Shown here piece after piece: positions 53,400-61,000 of a stretch of 64,000 nt of DNA. The translations under genes and the position numbers were made by a program. The stretch is from Iningainema tapete BLCC-T55 (lineage in GTDB: Bacteria; Cyanobacteriota; Cyanobacteriia; Cyanobacteriales; Nostocaceae), in NCBI RefSeq assembly GCF_014698965.1, contig NZ_JACXAE010000098.1, forward strand, positions 248,001 to 312,000. Reading direction: 5' to 3'. The notes below the pieces were generated by a model. That model saw only the letters and a program-made list of their open reading frames with translations, was not told where the DNA came from and searched no databases. Numbering within the stretch: the stretch's first letter is position 1; each line of letters begins with the position of its first letter.

Positions 53400-54143
53400 T
53401 TAAATAAAAACCAAAGGTTTATCCTTAAACGGAGCAAAAGCCTCCGCATTAAAACGATATAAACTAGCTGGACGCCCAGCACCACGCGACACCTTAATAC
53501 CGGTATCACACAAAAAACCTAACTTTAAAAGACGCGCCCGAAAATTAGAATAATCAGAAAAACCCTCCCCCAAAACAGTAGTATACAACTGATACAAATC
53601 ATTCAAAGTAAACATATCTGGTAAAACATCAAAAGCCACCGGACTGTACTCCAACTTATTACGCAAACGCCGATGCCCATATGCCAAAATTTGATTATGA
53701 TCAAAAGCTAACTGAGGCACTTGCTTAACAGGATACCAAGCGATCCCCGTCACCTTATCAGCAATCAACTCCGCCTCCTCAAACCGTACCAAAGCAAAAT
53801 AGCTAACCGATAAATAACGCACACCAAAGCTATCACATGCTTCTCGAGGATCGCGTTCCGGACCACCAAAAGTATACAACTGCTCCAAATAAAGATTCTT
53901 CGCACGGATTTTCTCTGCCAAAATGCGATAAGCAGCATCTTCAAGAGACTCACCTTGACGCACCAAAGTACCAGGAAGACTCCAAGAATTTAAAAACGGT
54001 TCCTGCTGTCGCATAACCAACAAAACCAACAGCCGATTCTGCATAGTATCCACAGAAAAAATCACATTATCAACACCAACCTTAAAATCAGCCAAAGGTA
54101 GTTGATGCGCAGTAATAATCTTTTTTTGGTAGCGTTCTGGCAT
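53400..54143 (-). CDS. nrtR: NrtR-type Nudix-related regulator of NAD metabolism
   Basis: 247 aa. N-terminal Nudix-like domain with a degenerate Nudix box (GTLVRQGESLEDAAYRILAE, where REUxEE is reduced to RILAEK), so probably a ligand sensor rather than an enzyme. The C-terminal winged helix (SNFRARLLKLGFLCDTG, then RGAGRPASLYRF) is the NrtR arrangement. NrtR represses NAD genes and is released by ADP-ribose. Placement between nadD and nadE supports the call. A perfect inverted repeat at 56227-56257 is its likely operator. Confidence 0.88.
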   Translation of the reverse strand: MPERYQKKIITAHQLPLADFKVGVDNVIFSVDTMQNRLLVLLVMRQQEPFLNSWSLPGTLVRQGESLEDAAYRILAEKIRAKNLYLEQLYTFGGPERDPREACDSFGVRYLSVSYFALVRFEEAELIADKVTGIAWYPVKQVPQLAFDHNQILAYGHRRLRNKLEYSPVAFDVLPDMFTLNDLYQLYTTVLGEGFSDYSNFRARLLKLGFLCDTGIKVSRGAGRPASLYRFNAEAFAPFKDKPLVFI

Positions 54144-54197
54144 AGGAACTAACTGTTCAAAGCCTCAAAATCTCATGAATTAAATATCAATTAAACA

Positions 54198-54785
54198 TCA
54201 AAAAGTAGAATTACTAAAACATTTATACAAATGCTCTCGTTCAATATAATCAACCACAGGAGGAGTCAAAGCTTGCAAATCATGATGTTCACGATACGCA
54301 GTAGAAGAAACATCAGGACCAATAAAATTAGCGATCGCCACCTTCCCCCCCAACCGACGCACTTGTTCCAAACTCAACTCATCTATCCCATATCCCGGTC
54401 GTGGCATCACCAACAACTGCACAGAAAGCAACAAATCTTCAACCTTATACCAACGCGGTAACTGAGCAAGCAAATCCGAACCAACCACCAAAGTAAAATC
54501 CGCATCCTTGCCCCAACGATCCCTTGCCTTCCCCACCGTCTCCAAAGTCCTCATCGCACTCAACTCCTGATCCAACCCAACATTTCCCCGCCCAACCAAA
54601 TCCACATCCCCCATCAACAAACGCAACATCGCCACCCGATGCTCCAAAAGAGCCTGATGCGACTTCAAAGGATTATCAGCCGCCCAAACCGCCACCCAAT
54701 CATAACGCTCAGACAACCACCCAACAATAGCCAAATGCCCAGCCGTCGGCGGATCAGCACTAGTACCAAACAAAGCAACCCTCAT
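54198..54785 (-). CDS. nadD: Nicotinate-nucleotide adenylyltransferase
   Basis: 195 aa. Adenylates nicotinate mononucleotide. The nucleotidyltransferase start MRVALFGTSADPPTAGHLAI and the late VSSTAYREHHDL (SSTxxR motif) are intact. The ATG overlaps the pncB stop by 4 bp. The sequence upstream of its start is the repeat 54789-54824, which includes GGAGGAGG and so may supply the ribosome binding site. Confidence 0.93.
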   Translation of the reverse strand: MRVALFGTSADPPTAGHLAIVGWLSERYDWVAVWAADNPLKSHQALLEHRVAMLRLLMGDVDLVGRGNVGLDQELSAMRTLETVGKARDRWGKDADFTLVVGSDLLAQLPRWYKVEDLLLSVQLLVMPRPGYGIDELSLEQVRRLGGKVAIANFIGPDVSSTAYREHHDLQALTPPVVDYIEREHLYKCFSNSTF

Positions 54786-56200
54786 AAACCTCCTCCTTGG
54801 CGTCCTTGGCGTCTTGGCGGTTCATTTTTTCTCTTTATCCTCTCACTCAACTCCCGCAACCCAAGAGAAACCTCAACCCCCACCGAAACAGGATCATCCA
54901 ATCGCCTCACCGCCAAAGGCAACCCAGCTACCGTTGCTGAAGTACGCCGACGAATATCCGCCAAACCCTCCCCACCTCTTAAGCGCCTACCATCCTGCAT
55001 AAAAAGCTGCAACAAAGAATCTCCCTCCAAACCCTCACCCATCAAACCCAAACAATCCCTCACCTCACCCCCCACACAAGAGCGAAAAACCTGCTTACGC
55101 CCAGGATAACTCACCTTACCAACCGACTGTTTCGACACCGGAATACCATCAATCTCCACCAACTTATAAACACCATTAATCGGCGAACCCGTAACTAATC
55201 GCGTTCCCAACCCATAACCATCAATTTCAGCACCCTCACGTATTAACCTAGCAATTTCCCACTCATCCAAATCACCACTAGCAAAAATCGACACACCAGG
55301 AAGAAGCGATCGCACCTGCTTCGACAAAGACACCAAATCGCCCGAATCCAACCTTACTCCCAACAATTCCATTTCCCCCGAATTCACCAGAGCCGCCAAC
55401 CGTTCAGCAGCAGCGATCGTATCGTAAGTATCAATCAACAAAGGCGCACCGGGAAAATAACGATGGAAAGCTGTAAAAGCCTTATCTTCACTGCCTTCCA
55501 GTGCTGATAGTGCCATCACCAAAGCATGAGCCATAGTACCAGTAGGTTGCTGTCCCAACTTCAGCGCAGCTAACACATTTGATGTCGCATCCAAACCAGC
55601 TGCCAACGCCGCCCTTGCTGCCCATAGCGATGCTTGGGGACTAAACGCCCGTCTTGTGCCAAATTCCAGCAGCGTTGCTTGCTCCGATGCTACATCTCGC
55701 ATCCGTGCCGCCCTTGTCGCCACTAAACTTTGGTAATTTAGAGTATTTAACAGGTAAGTTTCCACCAATTGTGCTTGCCACAGCGGTGCTTCTACCCGTA
55801 ACAGAGGTTCGTAGGCAAACACGGCTGTTCCTTCCGGTACAGCCCAAACATCACCAGTAAAACATCCTTCTGCTAGTAGTGACCAAAAGCGCTCTGGTGC
55901 ATGGGCAAAAATTCCCGTCGCTTGCAAAGCGGCTATATTATCCGGACTAAAACGGAATTTTTCGAGATATTCTAATGCCTGCTCCAGCCCCATAGCAATT
56001 ATGTAGCCAAAACCTGTAGGCATTCGTCGGACAAACAATTCAAAGCTTGCTTGTCGTTGCTCTATTCCTTCACCTGTGTAACAAGCTGCCATTGTTAGCT
56101 GGTAAAGATCTGTCAGCAGGCTGTAATCACCAGCACAGAGCGTTAACTCTGGGCTTTGTTGCTGTGTGTACACATATTTCAAGTCTGTGGTAGTTGTCAT
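54782..56200 (-). CDS. pncB: Nicotinate phosphoribosyltransferase
   Basis: 472 aa. First step of NAD salvage from nicotinate. LLTDLYQLTMAACYTGEGIE, FGTRRAFSPQASLWAARAAL, DTYDTIAAAERLAALVNSGE, GVRLDSGDLVSLSKQVR and GYGLGTRLVTGSP are family landmarks. The last residues, KNEPPRRQGRQGGGL, are the translation of a dispersed repeat. First gene of the operon, 26 bp downstream of a perfect inverted repeat. Confidence 0.94.
   Translation of the reverse strand: MTTTTDLKYVYTQQQSPELTLCAGDYSLLTDLYQLTMAACYTGEGIEQRQASFELFVRRMPTGFGYIIAMGLEQALEYLEKFRFSPDNIAALQATGIFAHAPERFWSLLAEGCFTGDVWAVPEGTAVFAYEPLLRVEAPLWQAQLVETYLLNTLNYQSLVATRAARMRDVASEQATLLEFGTRRAFSPQASLWAARAALAAGLDATSNVLAALKLGQQPTGTMAHALVMALSALEGSEDKAFTAFHRYFPGAPLLIDTYDTIAAAERLAALVNSGEMELLGVRLDSGDLVSLSKQVRSLLPGVSIFASGDLDEWEIARLIREGAEIDGYGLGTRLVTGSPINGVYKLVEIDGIPVSKQSVGKVSYPGRKQVFRSCVGGEVRDCLGLMGEGLEGDSLLQLFMQDGRRLRGGEGLADIRRRTSATVAGLPLAVRRLDDPVSVGVEVSLGLRELSERIKRKNEPPRRQGRQGGGL
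54789..54824. repeat. CTTGGCGTCCTTGGCG repeat at the pncB/nadD junction
   Basis: CCTTGGCGTCCTTGGCGTC followed by TTGGCGGTTCAT; variant of 44841-44879. It encodes the basic C-terminal tail of PncB and precedes the nadD start by a few bases. Confidence 0.75.
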
Positions 56201-56226
56201 TAAAGAGCACCCTTAGATGAATGCAT

Positions 56227-56257
56227 ATCATTTATGGTAGTTTTTACCATAAATGAT
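56227..56257. promoter_or_regulatory. Perfect inverted repeat upstream of pncB: probable NrtR operator
   Basis: 13-bp arms ATCATTTATGGTA and TACCATAAATGAT with a 5-bp spacer GTTTT, 26 bp before the pncB start codon. A dimeric regulator site in front of the NAD operon that itself encodes NrtR; binding by NrtR is inferred from position. No other copy was noticed in the window. Confidence 0.7.
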
Positions 56258-56400
56258 GTCAATAGTCGCAGGCTGTATCTTTACAAAGGCTTTAAAATAG
56301 TATGGTTATGGTAGTGTAATACTTATTTTAATCAAAAAGTTCATATTTATAAATAGTTATTCTTATTAATAATCATGTTTCTTTGACAAATGGGCAAACT

Positions 56401-56434
56401 AGATCCCCGACTTCGTAATAGTTGTCGGGGATCT
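56401..56434. repeat. Palindromic repeat, GATCCCCGAC family (copy 3)
   Basis: Arms AGATCCCCGAC and GTCGGGGATCT around a 12-bp loop, same family as 41202-41236 and 38383-38418. Confidence 0.75.
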
Positions 56435-56621
56435 GAAGAAGCTTCTTTACAAACAGAATTAAATTAGGAAGTATTACTAGTTTTTAATTAAACTAAGGTA
56501 ATCATACTATCAACAATTATTGCAGATAGTGTAAATATATTGCAAAACTTAGTCAGCAAAGAGTATTCAGAACTAGAGTAGATACATCTAAATAAAAAAT
56601 GGGAAATGGGAGTTTGAGATT

Positions 56622-56774
56622 ATGGCTATTTCTAGAATGATTGCCAAAATCACCCAGTATATTTCTGAAGCTGTAATAAGAATTTTTGGTCCTAATGATG
56701 ATGCTTATCCCATGATTGGTGTGCAACCTTTTACAGGTGAACCATACAAACAAAGGGTAGCTGATAGTTGGTAG
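56622..56774 (+). CDS. Small conserved-type cyanobacterial protein (50 aa)
   Basis: ATG 56622 to TAG 56774, 50 aa. An amphipathic N-terminal helix (ISRMIAKITQYISEAVIRIF) is followed by the extended segment GPNDDAYPMIGVQPFTGEPY. The (S/G)PNDDxYPxxGVQPFxGxP pattern is one I recall from short uncharacterised cyanobacterial proteins. Preceded by GGGAGTTTGAGAT. The frame on the opposite strand here (56553-56753) is its shadow. Function unknown; the helix may bind membranes. Confidence 0.65.
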   Translation: MAISRMIAKITQYISEAVIRIFGPNDDAYPMIGVQPFTGEPYKQRVADSW

Positions 56775-56791
56775 ATAAAGTAGAAGTAATC

Positions 56792-56825
56792 AAGCTCCCT
56801 GACTTCTTGAAGAAGTTGGGGATAT
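56792..56825. repeat. Palindromic repeat, GATCCCCGAC family (copy 4, diverged)
   Basis: AAGCTCCCTGACTTCTTGA with the complementary AGAAGTTGGGGAT arm; imperfect. 18 bp after the small gene, possible terminator. Confidence 0.6.
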
Positions 56826-57055
56826 TGTTCTTGAGGTAAATATAAACAAATGGTTAAGATATTTGTAGAAAACAGGTAAGCGATCGCCAGTAACTATCTT
56901 CCTCATGTGTAATCTGGTAATCAATTGCTAAGGGTGAGATTTTCCCGCTCTAAGAAGTCAGCGTTTCGGTTAACTGCGTAAATCCTATTTCAGCCAAATC
57001 ACGGTTAAACATTTTCTGCTCAAGCAAGGAAATGAGAAAATAGGAGAATTAAAGA

Positions 57056-57463
57056 ATGTTTTGGAAGTTTGTGGTTGGAGTTTTGCTATTACCGAGTTGT
57101 CTCGGTTTTGAAATAGCTACAGCATCCATACCTAAGTCTAAGGAATTAGCAACACCAGTGCAACTAACACAGGTGATTGATGGAGAGGTAAATTCCTTAG
57201 CCCAAGATGAGGAAGTTGACAGTGGAAAACTGAAACACCATCGCCGTTATTACAAACGTCATCGCCATTATAGTCGTTATAGGAAGTGTCCACGTTACAG
57301 AGCTTACCGTCGCAGAAATTACCACTACCAGAATGCTCATTACCGCAGAAGACATTACTACGGTAATGGGTATTACTACCCCACCAGAGTGAACTATCAT
57401 CGACACCCCAATTACTACTATAGACGGCATTATAACAGACACAGGTACTACTACCATCATTAA
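57056..57463 (+). CDS. Secreted His/Tyr/Arg-rich protein
   Basis: 135 aa. Signal peptide (FVVGVLLLPSCLGFEIATAS), then a short acidic segment (VIDGEVNSLAQDEEVDSG). The last 75 residues consist almost only of Tyr, His, Arg and Asn (KHHRRYYKRHRHYSRYR; YYYRRHYNRHRYYYHH). Good site AGGAGAATTAAAG before ATG 57056. Not a frame artefact, since codon choice within the biased region varies. Possible metal- or polyanion-binding cell-surface protein; no family known to me. Confidence 0.65.
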   Translation: MFWKFVVGVLLLPSCLGFEIATASIPKSKELATPVQLTQVIDGEVNSLAQDEEVDSGKLKHHRRYYKRHRHYSRYRKCPRYRAYRRRNYHYQNAHYRRRHYYGNGYYYPTRVNYHRHPNYYYRRHYNRHRYYYHH

Positions 57464-57673
57464 ATAGCAACGAAACCGAGAATTGTAGAAAAGTACATCT
57501 CGGTTAGCGGTTTTTAAGAGTGCGTCCCAAGCCATTCCCCTCCACGAAGGGAGTGGCTTTAAGCGTACAATTGTTCACTACTTCCACGACAAGTTTGACG
57601 GAAGTTCCCAACGTGAGCGCAGGTTCATCCTGCCACAAGGGTTCCGACGCAATCGCGGCTTTGTCTAAATCTA

Positions 57674-58414
57674 TCAACCTGTGAGAGTGCGAGTGAGGAA
57701 GAATGCCAGGGCTGCACTGCCTAGAGGAACTGTCAAATTGTCAATACCGAAAAGTGAAAAAGTTTCTAAACCAGTAGCCACCAATGCTACCACTAGTGAT
57801 ATTATCCAAGTTTGCCAATGGTTGCCTTGTACACTAAGTAAAATTAAACTACCGATCAAATAGCTAGCGATCGCCATAGCTAGCGATCCTTCCCAGCTTT
57901 TTTCCCTACCAAATATTTTATATTTGTGTTTACCAAATCTTTGCCCAACCAATGCGGCTAATCCATCTCCCCATGTCATTACCAAAACGCCTAGTACTGC
58001 ATACTGAGGTTGTTTTAGATACCAAAACCAAGCAACTAAAACACCGATACTAACAGAATAGAAAAAAGTGCCAAAACTTAGGCGTCCTACACTATTAATC
58101 CCAGGAAGAATCGGAAATTTATAAGACAATAAGGTGACGATACTAGCTACAATTGAAGCCGTAATGCATAACGAAGCTGGGATATCTAACCACCAAGCCA
58201 ACAAAATCACATTACCAGTGCCAATATGAACAATTTTGCGCACAACTTCAGGATCTTTTTCGGCAAAGCGATTCACCCGCCAAGCAATGGTGAGGATCAG
58301 CGACAGCCAAAATGCTACCATCGTCAGTTGTAGCCATAAAGGGCTGGTAGATTCTAAATCAAGGAGTGAATTTAGCAAAGACGTGAGTAGATAAAATTTT
58401 ACCTTTATTATCAC
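57674..58414 (-). CDS. Phytol kinase-like (VTE5/DgkA-SEC59 type) CTP-dependent kinase
   Basis: 246 aa, six or seven membrane helices. Landmark segments: [53 protein letters not shown] and [17 protein letters not shown]. This is the polyprenol/phytol kinase family; Synechocystis Slr1652 phosphorylates phytol released from chlorophyll to feed tocopherol synthesis. Polyprenol or dolichol kinase activity cannot be excluded from sequence. Divergent from yidD with about 20 bp between. Confidence 0.87.
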   Translation of the reverse strand: MIIKVKFYLLTSLLNSLLDLESTSPLWLQLTMVAFWLSLILTIAWRVNRFAEKDPEVVRKIVHIGTGNVILLAWWLDIPASLCITASIVASIVTLLSYKFPILPGINSVGRLSFGTFFYSVSIGVLVAWFWYLKQPQYAVLGVLVMTWGDGLAALVGQRFGKHKYKIFGREKSWEGSLAMAIASYLIGSLILLSVQGNHWQTWIISLVVALVATGLETFSLFGIDNLTVPLGSAALAFFLTRTLTG

Positions 58415-58436
58415 TTTATTCGATTTGGTTACAGGT

Positions 58437-58652
58437 ATGAAACTATTATTGATTTGGCTAATTAAGTTTTATCGTATTTTTATTTCACCGCTGTTACTCC
58501 CGACTTGTCGGTTTCAACCCACTTGTTCAATGTACGCTCTTGAAGCGATAGAACGATTTGGAGTATGGCGCGGTAGCTGGTTGGCGATTCGGCGCATCTT
58601 ACGGTGTCATCCTTTTCACCCTGGTGGTTACGATCCTGTACCTGAGGAATAA
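58437..58652 (+). CDS. yidD: YidD membrane protein insertion efficiency factor
   Basis: 71 aa from ATG 58437; an in-frame GTG at 58425 is an alternative. Family hallmarks: [20 protein letters not shown], then [15 protein letters not shown] and [18 protein letters not shown] with conserved Cys. Peripheral membrane factor assisting YidC/Oxa1 insertion. Its stop lies 1 bp before the ATG of the dipeptidase gene, so the two are probably co-translated. Confidence 0.93.
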   Translation: MKLLLIWLIKFYRIFISPLLLPTCRFQPTCSMYALEAIERFGVWRGSWLAIRRILRCHPFHPGGYDPVPEE

Positions 58653-58653
58653 A

Positions 58654-59361
58654 ATGCGTCCTTATCATCACATATCTATTGTTGAGTGTGGAGAACCATT
58701 GGTAAAGATTCCGTTAGAACTATTTGCTGTGGAATCTCCTCATCCCTATGAAAAATTAGGTGCGCCTTATGGTGAACATTCCCCTTATTTTCTTCGACAG
58801 AGCGTTGTTGATAGCTTAATTGCCGCCCAAAATTATCTCCAACAGCTACGCCCTGGTTGGTACATCCAAATCTTTGATGCCTATCGCCCTGTAGCAGTGC
58901 AGCAGTTTATGGTAGAATACACATTCACAGAAGCTGTAAAAATGGCAGGGCTGATTGAGGCTGAGTTAACGGATACACAACTTCAAGCTATTTGGGAAGA
59001 AGTGTATCAATTTTGGGCGCAACCCAGTTTGGATGAAAAGACGCCACCTCCCCACAGTACAGGTGCTGCTGTAGATTTGACGTTGGTAGATGATACGGGG
59101 ATAGTAGTCAACATGGGTTCGGCAATAGATGAATTATCATCAGTATCACTTCCTGATTACTATAGCGATCGCATCGAACCAGAAGCACAACAATATCATG
59201 CTAACCGTCAGTTATTGTGTGCTGTGATGGAAAAAGCCGGATTTCAACGCCACCAGGGAGAGTGGTGGCACTTCTCCTTAGGGGATCAGATGTGGGCTTG
59301 GCTATATAATCAAGCAAACCCAGCCACTCCTGTTGTGGCAAGATACGGGCGTGTACTATAA
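58654..59361 (+). CDS. D-Ala-D-Ala dipeptidase (VanX/M15D family)
   Basis: 235 aa from ATG 58654. The longer open frame to 58558 overlaps yidD and is rejected. Zinc site: PPPHSTGAAVDLTLVDDTG (H and D) and GEWWHFSLGDQMWAW (Glu base and His). FDAYRPVAVQQFM holds the conserved Arg. Hydrolyses D-Ala-D-Ala or related dipeptides. No vanH/vanA genes are nearby, so a peptidoglycan-turnover role is more likely than glycopeptide resistance. Confidence 0.92.
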   Translation: MRPYHHISIVECGEPLVKIPLELFAVESPHPYEKLGAPYGEHSPYFLRQSVVDSLIAAQNYLQQLRPGWYIQIFDAYRPVAVQQFMVEYTFTEAVKMAGLIEAELTDTQLQAIWEEVYQFWAQPSLDEKTPPPHSTGAAVDLTLVDDTGIVVNMGSAIDELSSVSLPDYYSDRIEPEAQQYHANRQLLCAVMEKAGFQRHQGEWWHFSLGDQMWAWLYNQANPATPVVARYGRVL

Positions 59362-59366
59362 AAGTA

Positions 59367-59840
59367 CTATGCATCTTCCGGATTTAGCTGTACTAACTCC
59401 TCTGTAGTGTAAGTTCCAATCGGACTCCAAGCTAAATAAGGCACAAGTAACAGCGCTGCTATTAGAGAAATTGGCAAAACTGACACGGTGAGAAGGATAC
59501 TCAAAATTAAACCACTTGCGCCAATAATTTCCCCAGTTCTCAAACTACGGAAACGCAGCATCATGGGGATGTAGGCAACAGTAATAACTTCTAGTAAAAG
59601 ATACAAACCCATAAGCAGCCAGGTATACCAGCTACCTGGATTCTTTTCCCAAACAACACTAGCCGAAGCAGCACCGCAAATAAAAATCACCGTCCAAATA
59701 ATCGGAATCAGTGGTTCAAAAACTAGCCAACGAGGACGACTTAACTTTGCAAACCACTTCACATCACCCGGTGTGATGAAGAAGCTACCAAACTGGACTA
59801 ATAAAGCTACAGCGCCAATCACCATCCAAGATTTAATCAT
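59367..59840 (-). CDS. TspO/MBR-family protein, copy A
   Basis: 157 aa, five membrane helices. ATG 59840 (MIKSWMVIGAVALL) matches the start of its neighbour. WFAKLSRPRWLVFEPLIPII and VPYLAWSPIGTYTTEELVQL are typical TspO stretches. Bacterial TspO binds tetrapyrroles and responds to light or oxygen stress. Very similar to the next gene upstream, so a tandem duplication. Confidence 0.9.
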   Translation of the reverse strand: MIKSWMVIGAVALLVQFGSFFITPGDVKWFAKLSRPRWLVFEPLIPIIWTVIFICGAASASVVWEKNPGSWYTWLLMGLYLLLEVITVAYIPMMLRFRSLRTGEIIGASGLILSILLTVSVLPISLIAALLLVPYLAWSPIGTYTTEELVQLNPEDA

Positions 59841-59942
59841 GGTTACATATCCTATTGAGATGCATTTTGTCAAGTCTTTAGCGCAATTGTGGCAATTCAA
59901 ACTATGAGTTTAATCAGCCCCAAGTAAGAATCACAAGACAAT

Positions 59943-60416
59943 TTATGCATCTGCTGGATTGAGGCGAACCATCTCCCATGTAGTGTAAGTACCGATGGGA
60001 CTCCAAAGCAAGTAGGGAACGAGTAACAGTGCTGCCCAGCCAGAAATACGTAAGACTGCGAGGGTTAAGATTACACCAATAATGAAACCTGCTCCACCAA
60101 TAATCGTACCAATCTTAAGACTGCGCAGGCGAAACATTACGGGGGTGTAGGCAATGGTAACAATTTCCAACAGTAGGTAAAGTCCCATTAAGAACCAAGT
60201 TGTGGAGTTTCCTGGATTCTTTTCCCAAACAATATATGCTGACCACGCACCACAGATAAATATTGTAGTCCAAATCAGTGGAATTGCTGGTTCAAAAACT
60301 AGCCATCTCGGTCTTTGTAAGCGCTTAAACCACTGGCGATCGCTTGGTGTAATAATGTTAGCACCCAATGCCACGACAAAAGCCACACCACCAATGACCA
60401 TCCAAGATTTAATCAT
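59943..60416 (-). CDS. TspO/MBR-family protein, copy B
   Basis: 157 aa from ATG 60416, which follows GGAGAGGGT. Shares most residues with copy A, including MIKSWMVIGGVAF, RPRWLVFEPAIPLIWTTIFI and VPYLLWSPIGTYTTWEMV. Same orientation, 102 bp apart. Retention of two diverged copies suggests different ligands or expression rather than recent duplication. Confidence 0.9.
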   Translation of the reverse strand: MIKSWMVIGGVAFVVALGANIITPSDRQWFKRLQRPRWLVFEPAIPLIWTTIFICGAWSAYIVWEKNPGNSTTWFLMGLYLLLEIVTIAYTPVMFRLRSLKIGTIIGGAGFIIGVILTLAVLRISGWAALLLVPYLLWSPIGTYTTWEMVRLNPADA

Positions 60417-60588
60417 ACCCTCTCCTATCCGCCTATCTCCCCATAATCCGATCTTGTCATTTGTGTTCCGATTACTCATCAGTCATTAGTGCGATTCATC
60501 CAAACTCATGAAACTTGTACCGGAAGCATCAAGTTGCTGGTAACGAGCTTTCATCACTGTAATTTGTTGATCTTATGTAGCATAAGGC

Positions 60589-60594
60589 TATAAT
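60589..60594 (+). promoter_or_regulatory. Possible sigma-70 -10 element for the J-domain gene
   Basis: TATAAT with TTGATC 16 bp upstream (60567-60572). It would place transcription start near 60601, ahead of the hairpin at 60629-60655 and the ATG at 60680. Confidence 0.4.
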
Positions 60595-60628
60595 GAACGC
60601 AAACAGTGTAGTATTAAGAAATATGGTT

Positions 60629-60655
60629 GCTTCTGTGTGTTTTCCACACAGAAGC
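60629..60655 (+). promoter_or_regulatory. Perfect hairpin in the leader of the J-domain gene
   Basis: 11-bp stem GCTTCTGTGTG / CACACAGAAGC with loop TTTTC, ending 24 nt before the start codon. No U-run follows, so it is not a classical terminator; it may be a 5' stabilising or regulatory hairpin. Confidence 0.5.
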
Positions 60656-60679
60656 TAAGAGAATAGGCGTGCATTTAGA

Positions 60680-60997
60680 ATGGCAACTGATGGTATGAGT
60701 CCACTTGATCTTCGTTTAAAGGCAACATGGGAAATGTTGTATCGCAAATTTGTAGACATTCTGCCGGACGAAGAAAATCAGCAAGGTTATGGTTGTATTA
60801 ATGGTGTTAATATCTTTAACTACTTTAAACCTTGGCAGGTATTTAGTTTAGATCCTAAAACTGCTACAAAAGATGATCTTAAGAAATCATACTATCATCT
60901 ATGTAAAATTTACCATCCCGATAATCCAGAAACAGGAGATAGACATATTTTTGAGCAAATTGAGTTAATGTATAAAAGTGTTATTGCTGGTATCTAA
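60680..60997 (+). CDS. Small J-domain (DnaJ-like) protein
   Basis: 105 aa. The C-terminal two thirds are a J domain: WQVFSLDPKTATKDDLKKSY then KIYHPDNPETGDRHIFEQIE with the HPD tripeptide needed to stimulate DnaK. The first 50 residues (LRLKATWEMLYRKFVDILPD) are not a known module. No G/F or zinc-finger regions, so a specialised co-chaperone. Followed 3 bp later by a broken reading frame that may have been its operon partner. Confidence 0.8.
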   Translation: MATDGMSPLDLRLKATWEMLYRKFVDILPDEENQQGYGCINGVNIFNYFKPWQVFSLDPKTATKDDLKKSYYHLCKIYHPDNPETGDRHIFEQIELMYKSVIAGI

Positions 60998-61000
60998 CTA

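Larger units (their letters stand above)
56201..56621. other. Intergenic region upstream of pncB
   Basis: 421 bp. Holds the pncB operator-like inverted repeat (56227-56257), the palindromic repeat 56401-56434 and A/T-rich sequence with no further gene. The promoter of the small gene at 56622 should lie in its right part. Confidence 0.5.

Noticed and set aside
53396-53509. N-terminal extension of nadE
   Set aside because: Overlaps nrtR out of frame; MKIAIAQLNP at 53395 is the usual NadE start.
56553-56753. 66-aa frame on the minus strand
   Set aside because: Composition is not protein-like and it overlaps the 50-aa plus-strand gene, which has a ribosome binding site and a recognisable pattern.
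57464-57673. Possible gene remnant between the His/Tyr-rich gene and phytol kinase
   Set aside because: A plus-strand frame reads for about 45 codons (RTIVHYFHDKF) but matches no family I know and has no start signal.
58558-58653. N-terminal extension of the VanX-like gene
   Set aside because: Lies inside yidD in another frame; ATG 58654 gives the family start.
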